This document shows, piece by piece, positions 1 to 8,658 of a stretch of 64,000 nucleotides of DNA. The DNA comes from Candidatus Gastranaerophilales bacterium (GTDB taxonomy: Bacteria > Cyanobacteriota > Vampirovibrionia > Gastranaerophilales > Gastranaerophilaceae). The DNA is taken from the NCBI GenBank assembly GCA_944323625.1, contig CALUTD010000001.1, positions 124,001 through 188,000 on the forward strand, written 5' to 3'. The notes under the pieces are model-generated. The model saw only the letters and a list, made by a program, of their open reading frames with translations. It was not told the DNA's origin and ran no database searches. Made by a program: the position numbers and the translations under genes. How positions within the stretch are numbered: the stretch's first letter is position 1; each line of letters begins with the position of its first letter.

Positions 1-512
1 TATAATTCTTCAAGTTCATCTTCTTTATTTACTTTATACATTCCTATACTTGAGCCTTCAGAAACAGGTTTTAACATCAGAGGATAATTTAATCCTTTAA
101 CTGCTGCTTTTACATCTTCTCCTTTTTTTACAAATACGGATTTTATTAACGGAAGTCCGAATTTTCTCAGAACAGTTTTTGTATATTCTTTATTCATACA
201 AATTGCACTTGAATAAACACCACATCCTGTGTATTCAATACCTAAGAGTTCTAACATCCCTTGAATACATCCGTCTTCGCCGTATTTGCCGTGTAGTGCA
301 TTATAAGCAGCTTTAAAGCCTTTATTGGCAATCGTTTTTATTGTATTTTCATTAATATCTATAAGTTCTGCATTAATATAACCGAGCCGTTTTAGAGCTT
401 CATATACATTTTTACCCGATCGGAGCGATACTTCTCTTTCATTTGAAAATCCGCCGCATAAAACCGCTATTTTTGTGTCATTTGAATATTTTCTGTAGCC
501 ATTAGTTCCCAT
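1..512 (-). CDS. ddl: D-alanine--D-alanine ligase, partial (3' end outside window)
   Basis: ATP-grasp ligase that makes D-Ala-D-Ala for the peptidoglycan stem peptide in the cytoplasm. The visible N-terminal 170 residues contain the family start 'IAVLCGGFSNEREVSLRSG', then 'ALHGKYGEDG' and 'LMLKPVSEGSSIGM', all typical of Ddl. The gene runs off the left edge. The start chosen is the ATG at 512, the first one in frame and preceded by a GGAAG-like sequence; it lies inside murB, so the two overlap by 46 bases. The recognisable domain begins only about 14 residues in, so a later non-ATG start is possible. It is the third gene of murC-murB-ddl. Confidence 0.9.
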   Translation of the reverse strand, partial: MGTNGYRKYSNDTKIAVLCGGFSNEREVSLRSGKNVYEALKRLGYINAELIDINENTIKTIANKGFKAAYNALHGKYGEDGCIQGMLELLGIEYTGCGVYSSAICMNKEYTKTVLRKFGLPLIKSVFVKKGEDVKAAVKGLNYPLMLKPVSEGSSIGMYKVNKEDELEEL

Positions 513-1390
513 AATTTATACTCTTCCGTTTCTTTATTTCCAATATATTTTATTTCAGGTCTTAATTCTATTTTATAACTTTCTTGAACTTTTGAATACA
601 TTTTATACATTAAACTTATAACATCATTAGAATTTGCATTATCATAGTTAATAATAAAATTAGCATGATTTTCAAATACCATTGCACCGCCTTGTTTTTG
701 ACCTTTAAATCCGCATAAATCCAAAAGTCTGCCGGCAGAATCGTTTGGAGGGTTTTTAAATATACTGCCCGCATTTCCGTATTTTAATGATGGTTGTTTT
801 GTTTTTCGAAATTCGGTATTTTTATCCATAGTTGTTTTAATAGTTTCATAATCCGATTTGTTTAATTCAAAATCTGCCTCTAATACAATATAGCTGCCTT
901 TTTGAAGTTCAGAGTATCTGTAATTAAAATGCATATCTTCTTTTGAAAAAAGTTTTGTTTCTTTTGCTTTTAAATCATAAACTTTAGCACTTATAAAACA
1001 ATCTGAAATAGACTGATTATGGGCAGAGGCGTTCATATAAATCATTCCTCCAAAGCTTCCCGGGAAACCTATCAAAAATTCAAATCCCGAAAGATTATTT
1101 TTTAAACATTCTTTTGATAACAAAGCCCCTAATGTGCCCGAAGAAACTTTTATTTTGTTATCTTCTATCCTATATGAATTATGTTTTTTTGTGAAAATTA
1201 TATTCTTGTTAATTTTCCCTGAATAAAACAATACATTAGAACAGTTACCGAGAATCATATCATATTCATTTGAATCAAGTAATTCAATAAATTCATGGCT
1301 ATTTGAAGGGAATGCAGCTTTTTTGACCGTACCTCCTATACGAAACGAAGATTCATTTTTAATATTATAATTTTCAAAAACTTCCGTCAC
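467..1390 (-). CDS. murB: UDP-N-acetylenolpyruvoylglucosamine reductase
   Basis: FAD enzyme that reduces UDP-GlcNAc-enolpyruvate to UDP-MurNAc with NADPH, the second committed step of peptidoglycan synthesis. The 307 residues hold the N-terminal 'SSFRIGG' motif (15-20), the FAD-binding 'GFPGSFGG' (108-115), 'NYRYS' (156-160) and 'GNAGSIFKNP' (205-214), whose Ser209 fits the proton-donor serine. The start overlaps the murC stop by 4 bases (ATGA type), which suggests translational coupling. The end overlaps ddl. Length is normal for the family. Confidence 0.95.
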   Translation of the reverse strand: MTEVFENYNIKNESSFRIGGTVKKAAFPSNSHEFIELLDSNEYDMILGNCSNVLFYSGKINKNIIFTKKHNSYRIEDNKIKVSSGTLGALLSKECLKNNLSGFEFLIGFPGSFGGMIYMNASAHNQSISDCFISAKVYDLKAKETKLFSKEDMHFNYRYSELQKGSYIVLEADFELNKSDYETIKTTMDKNTEFRKTKQPSLKYGNAGSIFKNPPNDSAGRLLDLCGFKGQKQGGAMVFENHANFIINYDNANSNDVISLMYKMYSKVQESYKIELRPEIKYIGNKETEEYKLWELMATENIQMTQK

Positions 1391-2787
1391 TTTACTTTAA
1401 CCCTGTTTGATTCTTTTTCTATAAGTTTCCCCAGTTTTGTTATACTGCCCGCTCCCATTGTTAATACTATATCATTATTTTTTAGCAGCGGAAATATCTG
1501 TTTTGCGCAATCTTCCATAGACCCTTTAACATATATTACATTTTTATTTTCAACACATTCCGAAAATATTTTTGAATTTATTCCGTCTATTTCTGTTTCC
1601 CCTGCAGGATATACATCTGTAACAATAAGTAAATCTGCGTTGTCAAAGGCCTTTAAAAAATCATTCCATAATCCTTTTAACCTTGTGTATCTGTGCGGCT
1701 GAAATATTTCAACCAGTCTGTAGTTTGATTTAGCAGCATCTTTTACGCTTTTCAGTGTTGTTTTAATTTCACTCGGGTGGTGAGCGTAATCATCATATAT
1801 TTTTATGCCGTCAAATTCGCATACTTTTTGGAATCTTCTTCCCATCCCGGAAAATGTGTAAAAATACTGTTTAAGTTCTGATATGTTGACTCCTGCTTCT
1901 TTTAAGGCAGCATAAACCGCAAGTGAATTATAAATATTATGAATACCGGGGACTGAAAGTTTTATGGTATCTAGATATTCGTCTTTATAATATATATCAA
2001 AGCTTGACTCTAAACCTTCCAGCATAATATTTTTTGCTTTATAAACACCGTCATTTAAGCCAAAAGTAATATAATCATAATTAGGATACATTGAAATAAA
2101 CTTGCAGCATCCTTCATTATCTTTATTAATGACAACTTTTTGCTTCGAATTATTTGATAAAAATTTATTAAATGTCAAAGCAATATCTTTAAATCCGTTT
2201 TTGTAAAAATCAAGATGGTCTTCTTCCATATTATTTATTACCGCAATATCAGTTGAATATTTGCTTATTGTACCGTCAGATTCATCAAGTTCAGCTATAA
2301 AGTATTTATCAGATTCGTAATTTCCGTTTGTATTAATTTCGGGAAGAATTCCGCCAAGTACGTATGAAGGTTTTAATCCTCCTTTTTCAAGTACATAAGA
2401 AGCAAGCCCTGATGTTGTTGTTTTTCCATGAGTACCTGAAAAACCTATAAAAAATGAATCGGGATTTTGTGAGAACTCATCGGATATAAGTTGTAATATA
2501 TCGGAACGGTGACAAATTTTTAAACCCAATTCTTTTGCTCGTATAACTTCAGGATTATTTGATTTTATTGCACTGCTTGCAATTACAACCATATCGGACT
2601 CTATGAGCTCTTTGTCATGCCCGATATGAACATTGACTCCTATATCCTGTAAAAAATGTGTATATTTGCTCTCTTCAATATCAGAACCTGAAACAAGAGC
2701 ACCTTTTTGTTTTAAATATTTTGCAAGTGCACTCATTCCTACTCCGCCTATAGCTACAAAATGAAATTTTTTATTTGTAATATCCAT
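1387..2787 (-). CDS. murC: UDP-N-acetylmuramate--L-alanine ligase
   Basis: Cytoplasmic Mur ligase that adds L-Ala to UDP-MurNAc using ATP. It has the N-terminal Rossmann motif 'IGGVGMSALA' (13-22), the ATP-binding 'GTHGKTTT' (118-125), and the central and C-terminal Mur ligase signatures including 'DDYAHHPSEI'. 466 residues, full length. First gene of murC-murB-ddl; the operon promoter should lie in the 174-base divergent gap shared with the symporter gene. Confidence 0.96.
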   Translation of the reverse strand: MDITNKKFHFVAIGGVGMSALAKYLKQKGALVSGSDIEESKYTHFLQDIGVNVHIGHDKELIESDMVVIASSAIKSNNPEVIRAKELGLKICHRSDILQLISDEFSQNPDSFFIGFSGTHGKTTTSGLASYVLEKGGLKPSYVLGGILPEINTNGNYESDKYFIAELDESDGTISKYSTDIAVINNMEEDHLDFYKNGFKDIALTFNKFLSNNSKQKVVINKDNEGCCKFISMYPNYDYITFGLNDGVYKAKNIMLEGLESSFDIYYKDEYLDTIKLSVPGIHNIYNSLAVYAALKEAGVNISELKQYFYTFSGMGRRFQKVCEFDGIKIYDDYAHHPSEIKTTLKSVKDAAKSNYRLVEIFQPHRYTRLKGLWNDFLKAFDNADLLIVTDVYPAGETEIDGINSKIFSECVENKNVIYVKGSMEDCAKQIFPLLKNNDIVLTMGAGSITKLGKLIEKESNRVKVK

Positions 2788-2872
2788 GTCTTTTATTCTT
2801 TCAAATATGCTTCATAATCTATTTTATTATAAATTATAAAAAGGAAATTAAATATTTCAATTTTTTACATTA

Positions 2873-2901
2873 TTGAAATATTTAATAAATAATTGTACAA
2901 T
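2873..2901 (+). promoter_or_regulatory. Candidate sigma-70 promoter for the symporter gene
   Basis: TTGAAA (2873-2878), a 17-base spacer, then TACAAT (2896-2901), about 60 bases before the ATG at 2962. Sequence match only. Confidence 0.5.
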
Positions 2902-2961
2902 AAGACTCTGAAACAGTTAGAATTACTAATGATTTATATACATAATAAATAAGAGGTTTTT

Positions 2962-4293
2962 ATGAAATTACATGTACAGACTTTATTTGTAGCCATAGGG
3001 CTGGGAATAAAAAGGAATTGGCACATATTCCTTGCAATAATATTGGGGGTTTTGTTTGGAAACTATATTCACGATAACCCTGCATCATTCTCGGTGGTTG
3101 TTAAAATTTTGAATCTTGTCGGGCAGGCATTTATAAGAATTATTCAGATGGTTGTTATTCCTTTGGTTTGCAGTGCAATAGTTGTAGGGATATCAAGTAT
3201 AGGTGACAGTAAACAAATAGGCAAATTCGGTAAGAAAATGATTCTTTATTATGGAATTATTACAGTGCTTGCCGTTATGATAGGTGCATTTCTTGTATTA
3301 GCAATTAAACCCGGTATAGGTGTTCAGGAATATATAAGCCAATCTTCGGCTCTTGAAATTCAAAATCAGGTTAATACGGTTATATCACAGCAGAAAGGAC
3401 AAATCGGCAATTTATTCTTGAATATGATTCCGCAGAATCCTTTGGAATCACTTGCAAAAGGTGAAATGATTCCGATTATATTCTTTGCGTTAATTTTCTC
3501 TCTTGCTCTGTCTAAAGTTGGAGAAATAAACCGTCCTATTGTTTCATTTTTTGAATCGGTATTCGCAGCTACAATGAAAATTACAGATTGGATTATGATT
3601 TTTGCTGCCCCGGGTATATTTGCACTGACGACTGTTTCGGTTTCTTCATTCGGTTTAAGTATATTTTCAACAATAACAAAATTCTTTGCCGTTGTATTTA
3701 TAGGTTTTTGTATACAGTTTTTTGTTGTATATCCTCTGCTTTTAAAGTTCTTTAGTAAAGTTCCGGTTGGTAATTTTTATACCGCAATTATAGAAGCTTT
3801 ATTAGTAGCATTTGGGACTGCAAGCAGCAGCGCAACACTTCCTTTAACAATAGCTTGCTGCGAAAAACGAGGTATTTCTCATAAAGTATGCAGTTTTGTA
3901 TTACCTTTAGGGGCGACTCTTAATATGGACGGAACAGCACTTTTCCAAACAGTTGCTGTTATATTCTTAACTCAAGCTTACGGTATTACACTTGAACCTA
4001 TTCAAATTATTCAAATTATGGTACTTGCATTAATATCTTCTAGTACAAGTGCAGGAATCCCGGGAGCAGGTTTAATAACAATAGCACTCGTATTAAATGG
4101 TCTTGGTTTAACACCACAGCAGCTTGTTGAAGGTTTTGCATTCCTGTTCGCTATCGACAGAGTTGTAGATATGCTTAGAACAACGGTTAATGTTGCGAGT
4201 GATGCAGCAGTTGCAGCAGTTATTGCAGATAATGAAAACGAAATTGATTATGATTTATTAAATAATACTGAACAGTATAAAGAAATAATATAA
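2962..4293 (+). CDS. Dicarboxylate/amino acid:cation symporter (DAACS/SLC1 family)
   Basis: Inner-membrane secondary transporter of the glutamate/aspartate/C4-dicarboxylate family (GltP, GltT, DctA type). The 443 residues are strongly hydrophobic and carry the family landmarks: 'SSSATLPLT' (about 288-296, the serine-rich re-entrant loop HP1), 'NMDGTA' (321-326, cation and substrate site in TM7) and 'SSTSAGIPGAG' (about 361-371, HP2). A short AAGAGG ribosome-binding site precedes the ATG. Single-gene unit ended by a strong hairpin. The substrate cannot be fixed from sequence; glutamate/aspartate or a C4-dicarboxylate is most likely. Confidence 0.93.
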   Translation: MKLHVQTLFVAIGLGIKRNWHIFLAIILGVLFGNYIHDNPASFSVVVKILNLVGQAFIRIIQMVVIPLVCSAIVVGISSIGDSKQIGKFGKKMILYYGIITVLAVMIGAFLVLAIKPGIGVQEYISQSSALEIQNQVNTVISQQKGQIGNLFLNMIPQNPLESLAKGEMIPIIFFALIFSLALSKVGEINRPIVSFFESVFAATMKITDWIMIFAAPGIFALTTVSVSSFGLSIFSTITKFFAVVFIGFCIQFFVVYPLLLKFFSKVPVGNFYTAIIEALLVAFGTASSSATLPLTIACCEKRGISHKVCSFVLPLGATLNMDGTALFQTVAVIFLTQAYGITLEPIQIIQIMVLALISSSTSAGIPGAGLITIALVLNGLGLTPQQLVEGFAFLFAIDRVVDMLRTTVNVASDAAVAAVIADNENEIDYDLLNNTEQYKEII

Positions 4294-4302
4294 GTAAAAA
4301 AC

Positions 4303-4335
4303 AAGCCTCCTATTTTGGGAGGCTTATTTTTTTGT
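4303..4335. terminator. Bidirectional intrinsic terminator
   Basis: AAGCCTCC / GGAGGCTT stem with a 7-base loop, U-rich on the plus side and A-rich on the other. It lies between the convergent symporter and secG genes. Confidence 0.85.
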
Positions 4336-4346
4336 ATTATTTCTTT

Positions 4347-4571
4347 TTAGCCGAACAAATGAAACCCTGTTATAAAAGAGCAAACAAGAAATATTGCGGA
4401 AAGAACATAAGTAAAATGATTCAAACCTTTTTCCGCGCTTTTTTGAGAAGTAAATAAATTTGCGGCTCCTCCTATTGCACCCAGTCCGTCGCCTTTTGGT
4501 GAATGTAATAAAACTAATAATATTAACATTACTGCCGATACAATTTGAATAATCCATACAGTTGTAAGCAT
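4347..4571 (-). CDS. secG: Preprotein translocase subunit SecG
   Basis: Small inner-membrane subunit of the SecYEG channel. 74 residues with two hydrophobic helices (about 4-22 and 53-72) joined by the conserved cytoplasmic loop 'SPKGDGLGAIGGAANLFTSQKS'-type segment seen across SecG proteins. Lies 24 bases downstream of the DUF167 gene on the same strand. Normal length for the family. Confidence 0.9.
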   Translation of the reverse strand: MLTTVWIIQIVSAVMLILLVLLHSPKGDGLGAIGGAANLFTSQKSAEKGLNHFTYVLSAIFLVCSFITGFHLFG

Positions 4572-4595
4572 ATTTTTATCCTTTTTTAATAGTAT

Positions 4596-4931
4596 TTATG
4601 TAATTGAGTCTATCACAAATAAAAGTTTTTGTGAAATTTCTTCTTTTGTAATTTCTTTAAATATTACTTTTTTTAATTTTGATTTCTCGCCTGAAATTAT
4701 TGATATTTTAGATTTATTAATATCGAACACTTTACTTAAAAAAGCAATCAATTCTTTATTGGCGCGATTTTCCAAAGGTGGAGAAGATATTTTTATTCTT
4801 ATATAATCATCAGTATAATCAACAATTTTGCTGACAGAAGAATTTGGCACCAGTTTTACTTTTAAAATAATACCGTCATTTGTAAAATTAATAAATTTGT
4901 AATAAGTATTCATAAGAAAATTATACATCAA
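4596..4931 (-). CDS. DUF167/YggU family protein
   Basis: Small soluble protein of the UPF0235 (YggU) family, function not established. 111 residues. The family pattern is visible as 'LKVKLVPNSS' near residue 24, 'IRIKISSPPLENRANKELI' in the middle, and 'ISGEKSKLKKV' after it. The open frame begins with a TTG at 4931; ATG at 4928 or 4913 are equally possible starts, as none has a clear ribosome-binding site. It probably shares a transcript with secG. Confidence 0.82.
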   Translation of the reverse strand: MMYNFLMNTYYKFINFTNDGIILKVKLVPNSSVSKIVDYTDDYIRIKISSPPLENRANKELIAFLSKVFDINKSKISIISGEKSKLKKVIFKEITKEEISQKLLFVIDSIT

Positions 4932-5008
4932 TTGAAGTAACTATTGAAAATATACTGGCAAAAAAGAATAAAACATTGTAAAATTAAGGAAAAAGCAGGA
5001 ATTAATAT

Positions 5009-7216
5009 ATGGTGGCAGAAGATATATTTAGCGGTTTGGAGAAAATATTAAAAGAGCAAAACCGTTCAGAAGAAGATATAAAGGAAATATACAGAGCTTA
5101 TAAATTTGCGGAAAAACTTCATGAAGGTCAATACAGGGTCAGTGAAGAGCCCTATATTATTCATCCGGTTGAAGTTGCAAAAATACTTGCCACTTTAAAA
5201 GTAGATAAACATACTCTTATGGCATCTATACTTCATGATACAATTGAAGATACGGGTTTGACAGCGGAACAGCTGGGTGCAGAATTCGGAGAAGATGTAT
5301 TGAATTTGGTGTTAGGAGTTACAAAGCTTGACAAATACCAGTTTAAGTCAAAAGAAGAAAGACAGGCGGAAAATTTCAGACGAATGTTTATTGCAATGGC
5401 AAAAGACGTTCGTGTTATTTTTTTGAAACTTGCAGACAGACTCCATAATATGAGAACGCTTAATTATATGACTCCTGTAAAACAGGTAAGAATAGCACAG
5501 GAAACTCTTGATATTTTTGCGCCGCTTGCAAATCGTTTAGGTATCGGTAAAATAAAAGCAGAACTTGAAGATTTATCTCTAAGATATTTAAATCCTGAAA
5601 AATATTTTGAAATTGCAAAATTAGTTGCCCAAAAAAAAGCGGAAAGAGAAAATACAGTAAAACTTCTTATTGATGAAATTTCGGACAGTCTTCATAAGAA
5701 TGAAATAAATGCTGATATTACGGGAAGAGCAAAACATTATTACAGTATTTATAAAAAAATGCAAAGACTCAACGTAGCATTTAATGATTTATATGACATT
5801 ACGGCAGTAAGAGTTATTGTTGATACGGAAAGACAATGTTACGAAGTTTTAGGTATAATTCACTCTTTATTCAAACCTATTCCCGGAAGATTTAAAGATT
5901 ACATAGCAATGCCAAAAGGCAACGGTTATAAATCACTTCATACTTCTGTAATCGGGCCGAAACAAAAACCGCTTGAAGTTCAAATAAGAACAAAAGAAAT
6001 GCATAAGATAGCGGAATACGGTATTGCCGCTCATTGGAAATATAAAGAATCAGGGTCAATAAAAGCAGCTTCCGAGGACGATATTAAATTTTCATGGATG
6101 CATCAAATGATAGAACTTGATAAAGAAGCTTCCAATGCTAATGATTTTGTAGAAAAAGTTAAATTGGATTTATTCGGGAATCAGGTTTTTGCTTTTACTC
6201 CGATGGGAGATATTATAGATTTGCCGCAGAATGCTACTCCTATTGATTTTGCATTCAGAATACATTCTGAAGTTGGATATAAAACTACAGGCGCTTTAAT
6301 AAATGGAAGAATAGCTCAGCTTGATACAAAATTGAATAACGGAGATATAGTTGAACTTTTTACATCAAAAACAGGGACTCCAAAACTTCACTGGCTTAAA
6401 TTTTGTGTTACAAAACAGGCTCAATCAAAAATAAGACAATGGTTTAAAAAACATAACAGAGATGAATACATTGTTGCCGGTAAAAATATGCTTGAACAGG
6501 AAATTACTAAAGCTGTTTATGATGAAAATATTAAAAACGGTCATTTGCTTGAAATTGCAAAAATATTGAATTGTGTTTCGGTTGATGACTTACTTGCCGC
6601 TGTTGGCAACGGTGAGACAACCATTAATAAGGTTACAAGTAAAATTAAAAAAACTGTTGAGGAAAACCAAAATCAATATATTTCAAATAAAAAGAAAAGT
6701 CAGTATAAAGACGAGATTGTGGGTTTAGAAGGTATGCTCTACAGCTTCGCTAAATGCTGCTCTCCTGTTCCCGGTGAACACATTGTTGGTGTTGTAACAA
6801 GAGGAAAAGGAGTTTCCATTCACAGAATTGACTGCCCTTCTTTAGATACCGTTCCCGAAGAACGACTTATGAAAATCAGTTGGAAAAATAATGAAAATCC
6901 AAATAAAACTTATGTAACATCTATCAGGATAAATTGTGTGGATAAAATGGGGATGTTAAAAGATATTCTTATTAAAGCTGCTGATTGTAATACAAATATA
7001 ACTTATGCAAATGTTAAAACAAATTATGCCAAAAAAGTTGGGATTATAGAACTTGGTGTTGAAGTAAACGGAATAGACAGTCTTAATGCGGTTATTAATG
7101 CTTTTCAATCTCTGCCTGATGTGCATTCCGTAAAACGTATTCAAATGAATTCAAAAGTAAAAGCCGGTCCTGAACTAAAACAGAAAACAAAAAAACAAAA
7201 TACTAAGAAACATTAA
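5009..7216 (+). CDS. rel: Bifunctional (p)ppGpp synthetase/hydrolase (RelA/SpoT, Rel)
   Basis: Controls the stringent response by making and degrading (p)ppGpp. Domain order over 735 residues: HD hydrolase with 'HDTIED' (76-81), synthetase domain (about 235-350, 'YDITAVRVIVD' and 'GNGYKSLHTSV'), TGS domain (about 390-450, 'VFAFTPMGDIIDLP'), a conserved Cys/His segment ('FAKCCSPVPGE', about 580) and a C-terminal ACT domain (660-735). HD and synthetase motifs are both intact, so both activities are expected. As the only long RSH gene visible it is probably the single Rel enzyme. The lysine-rich tail after the ACT domain is unremarkable. Confidence 0.95.
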   Translation: MVAEDIFSGLEKILKEQNRSEEDIKEIYRAYKFAEKLHEGQYRVSEEPYIIHPVEVAKILATLKVDKHTLMASILHDTIEDTGLTAEQLGAEFGEDVLNLVLGVTKLDKYQFKSKEERQAENFRRMFIAMAKDVRVIFLKLADRLHNMRTLNYMTPVKQVRIAQETLDIFAPLANRLGIGKIKAELEDLSLRYLNPEKYFEIAKLVAQKKAERENTVKLLIDEISDSLHKNEINADITGRAKHYYSIYKKMQRLNVAFNDLYDITAVRVIVDTERQCYEVLGIIHSLFKPIPGRFKDYIAMPKGNGYKSLHTSVIGPKQKPLEVQIRTKEMHKIAEYGIAAHWKYKESGSIKAASEDDIKFSWMHQMIELDKEASNANDFVEKVKLDLFGNQVFAFTPMGDIIDLPQNATPIDFAFRIHSEVGYKTTGALINGRIAQLDTKLNNGDIVELFTSKTGTPKLHWLKFCVTKQAQSKIRQWFKKHNRDEYIVAGKNMLEQEITKAVYDENIKNGHLLEIAKILNCVSVDDLLAAVGNGETTINKVTSKIKKTVEENQNQYISNKKKSQYKDEIVGLEGMLYSFAKCCSPVPGEHIVGVVTRGKGVSIHRIDCPSLDTVPEERLMKISWKNNENPNKTYVTSIRINCVDKMGMLKDILIKAADCNTNITYANVKTNYAKKVGIIELGVEVNGIDSLNAVINAFQSLPDVHSVKRIQMNSKVKAGPELKQKTKKQNTKKH

Positions 7217-7324
7217 TTTCACAAAAATATCAGGTTTTATAACCGCAAATAAAAATATTTTCTTAAATTTCTCACTCACTCTAGCATTTTTTCTGTATTG
7301 TTAATCAACCGATTAATTATATGA

Positions 7325-7339
7325 TATAATAATTCTGTG
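7325..7339 (+). promoter_or_regulatory. TATAAT box placed for a leaderless transcript
   Basis: TATAAT at 7325-7330 is followed after 6 bases by the GTG start at 7337, so transcription would begin at or next to the start codon. No Shine-Dalgarno sequence can fit between them. Confidence 0.45.
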
Positions 7340-7564
7340 GATAAAATAAAAGAAATAGAAATAAATAATTTAATTGACTTAAGAAAATGCTATTATACTA
7401 CAGTAGTTTTAATTACAACAGGTATTTTAGGTTTGTTTTTTATTGAAATATCAAAAATTAAAATAATAATAATGTTAATTATAGGTTGTTATTTTGATTA
7501 TATATTTTTTAATAAATTTTTAGAAGTAAATAGTCAAATACGAGAATTAATAAAGAGGATATAA
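7337..7564 (+). CDS. Small two-helix membrane protein, unknown
   Basis: 75 residues starting at GTG. A short polar N-terminus is followed by two hydrophobic stretches (about 20-38 and 42-58) separated by Lys residues, then a charged tail ending 'QIRELIKRI'; this predicts a helical hairpin in the inner membrane. I do not recognise the family. The start is right behind a TATAAT box, suggesting leaderless translation. A 35-residue membrane protein follows after 4 bases, so the two probably form an operon. Low-complexity codon use leaves some doubt that it is expressed. Confidence 0.5.
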   Translation: MDKIKEIEINNLIDLRKCYYTTVVLITTGILGLFFIEISKIKIIIMLIIGCYFDYIFFNKFLEVNSQIRELIKRI

Positions 7565-7568
7565 AATT

Positions 7569-7676
7569 ATGGATTTTCAGACAATAGCATGTACGATAGC
7601 TATTTTGTTTATCGCAATTATGTTTACAATTGGTTTAAACAAAGTTACTCCTTCTTCAAAAAAATATGAGAAATAG
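7569..7676 (+). CDS. 35-residue single-pass membrane peptide, unknown
   Basis: ATG at 7569 to TAG at 7676. The peptide begins 'MDFQTIACTIAILFIAIMF', one transmembrane helix, and ends in a basic tail 'NKVTPSSKKYEK'. It follows the 75-residue membrane protein after 4 bases, so it could be translated by re-initiation. No homologue recognised. Size and tight spacing recall small regulatory membrane peptides, but that is only inference. Confidence 0.4.
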   Translation: MDFQTIACTIAILFIAIMFTIGLNKVTPSSKKYEK

Positions 7677-7782
7677 TTTATAAGTTTGTGCAATAGTATA
7701 TTGAGCCGATTATATGATAATCTAATTTGTTGTTGCACACTATTTTCACCCGGTAATCGTGAAGTTTTGTTCTTATATAATT

Positions 7783-8658
7783 TTATTTCTTTTGCTTTAG
7801 CAGCATTTTTTCAAATTCGACAAGTGCATCAAGACCTGCAATTTGCTCCAGTGCTGCACGATTTTCCAAAAAATTTAATTCAAGTTTGGCTTTAGTATCA
7901 ATAGCGCTTCTGTAATAGGCATCCGCAATAAGCAATTGTTCTTGAGTTTCAAATAAGCCCGAGTTGTACCTTTCTTCTCGTTTTTTAAGCTGGTCTTCCG
8001 CCATTAACAACATATTATAACTTGTCATATAGTCATAATAAAGGTCAATAACTTTTTTCTGCATATTATCCACTTTAGTAATGAGCACAATCATATCGGC
8101 ATCTGTTACTTTTGTATATTTATAATTTAAATCTTTATCATCAAAAGAAAGAGAATTTAAAAAATGACCACTTACAAGCGCTGCCGTTGCACTGAAAGGA
8201 TCACCAAGCCCTGCGCCGGCTATTGATGTAACTGTAGATAAAGGTCTTATAATTTTCTTTATTATTGTTTCATCAGGTTTATCGGCATCGGGATTTGAAA
8301 GTTTATAAAGCGCAAACTTTATTGTTTCACTTCTAAGAGCTGCTCCTGCCCAAAGAATCTGAATATGTTCAAGCATTTCTTCTTTTTCTACAGTCAACAG
8401 TTTTGATATTTCATTTGAAAGCTCTTTTAATGAAGTATCTGCGTATGTTGAATTTTTTATGTATTCTTTTTCATAAGATGCGGTTTTTTCACTTTCCCTT
8501 TTGGTCAAATCCGTTACTTTGTATTCTTTTTCAATATCATATGTAACTCCCAGTCTGTATGCAGAATTCTTAGGTATTGTAACATCATCTAAAGTGTCAG
8601 AATATACCGCATTTTGTATAAATACAAATATTAAAAGTATCCATAAATACTTAATCAT
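7783..8658 (-). CDS. TolC-like envelope protein, paralogue B
   Basis: 291 residues with an N-terminal signal peptide (hydrophobic 3-18, likely cleavage near 'VYS|DT'). The C-terminal third is a long heptad-rich coil containing 'YYDYMTSYNMLLMAEDQLKKREER' and 'YNSGLFETQEQLLIADAYYRSAID', which resembles the helical barrel of TolC/OEP outer-membrane proteins. It is shorter than true TolC and shows only one such half. The gene just upstream is a paralogue sharing the 'I.LLW......IKF.L.KL..P' block and the coil region; the frames overlap by 8 bases. Exported periplasmic or outer-membrane role inferred; substrate unknown. Confidence 0.6.
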   Translation of the reverse strand: MIKYLWILLIFVFIQNAVYSDTLDDVTIPKNSAYRLGVTYDIEKEYKVTDLTKRESEKTASYEKEYIKNSTYADTSLKELSNEISKLLTVEKEEMLEHIQILWAGAALRSETIKFALYKLSNPDADKPDETIIKKIIRPLSTVTSIAGAGLGDPFSATAALVSGHFLNSLSFDDKDLNYKYTKVTDADMIVLITKVDNMQKKVIDLYYDYMTSYNMLLMAEDQLKKREERYNSGLFETQEQLLIADAYYRSAIDTKAKLELNFLENRAALEQIAGLDALVEFEKMLLKQKK

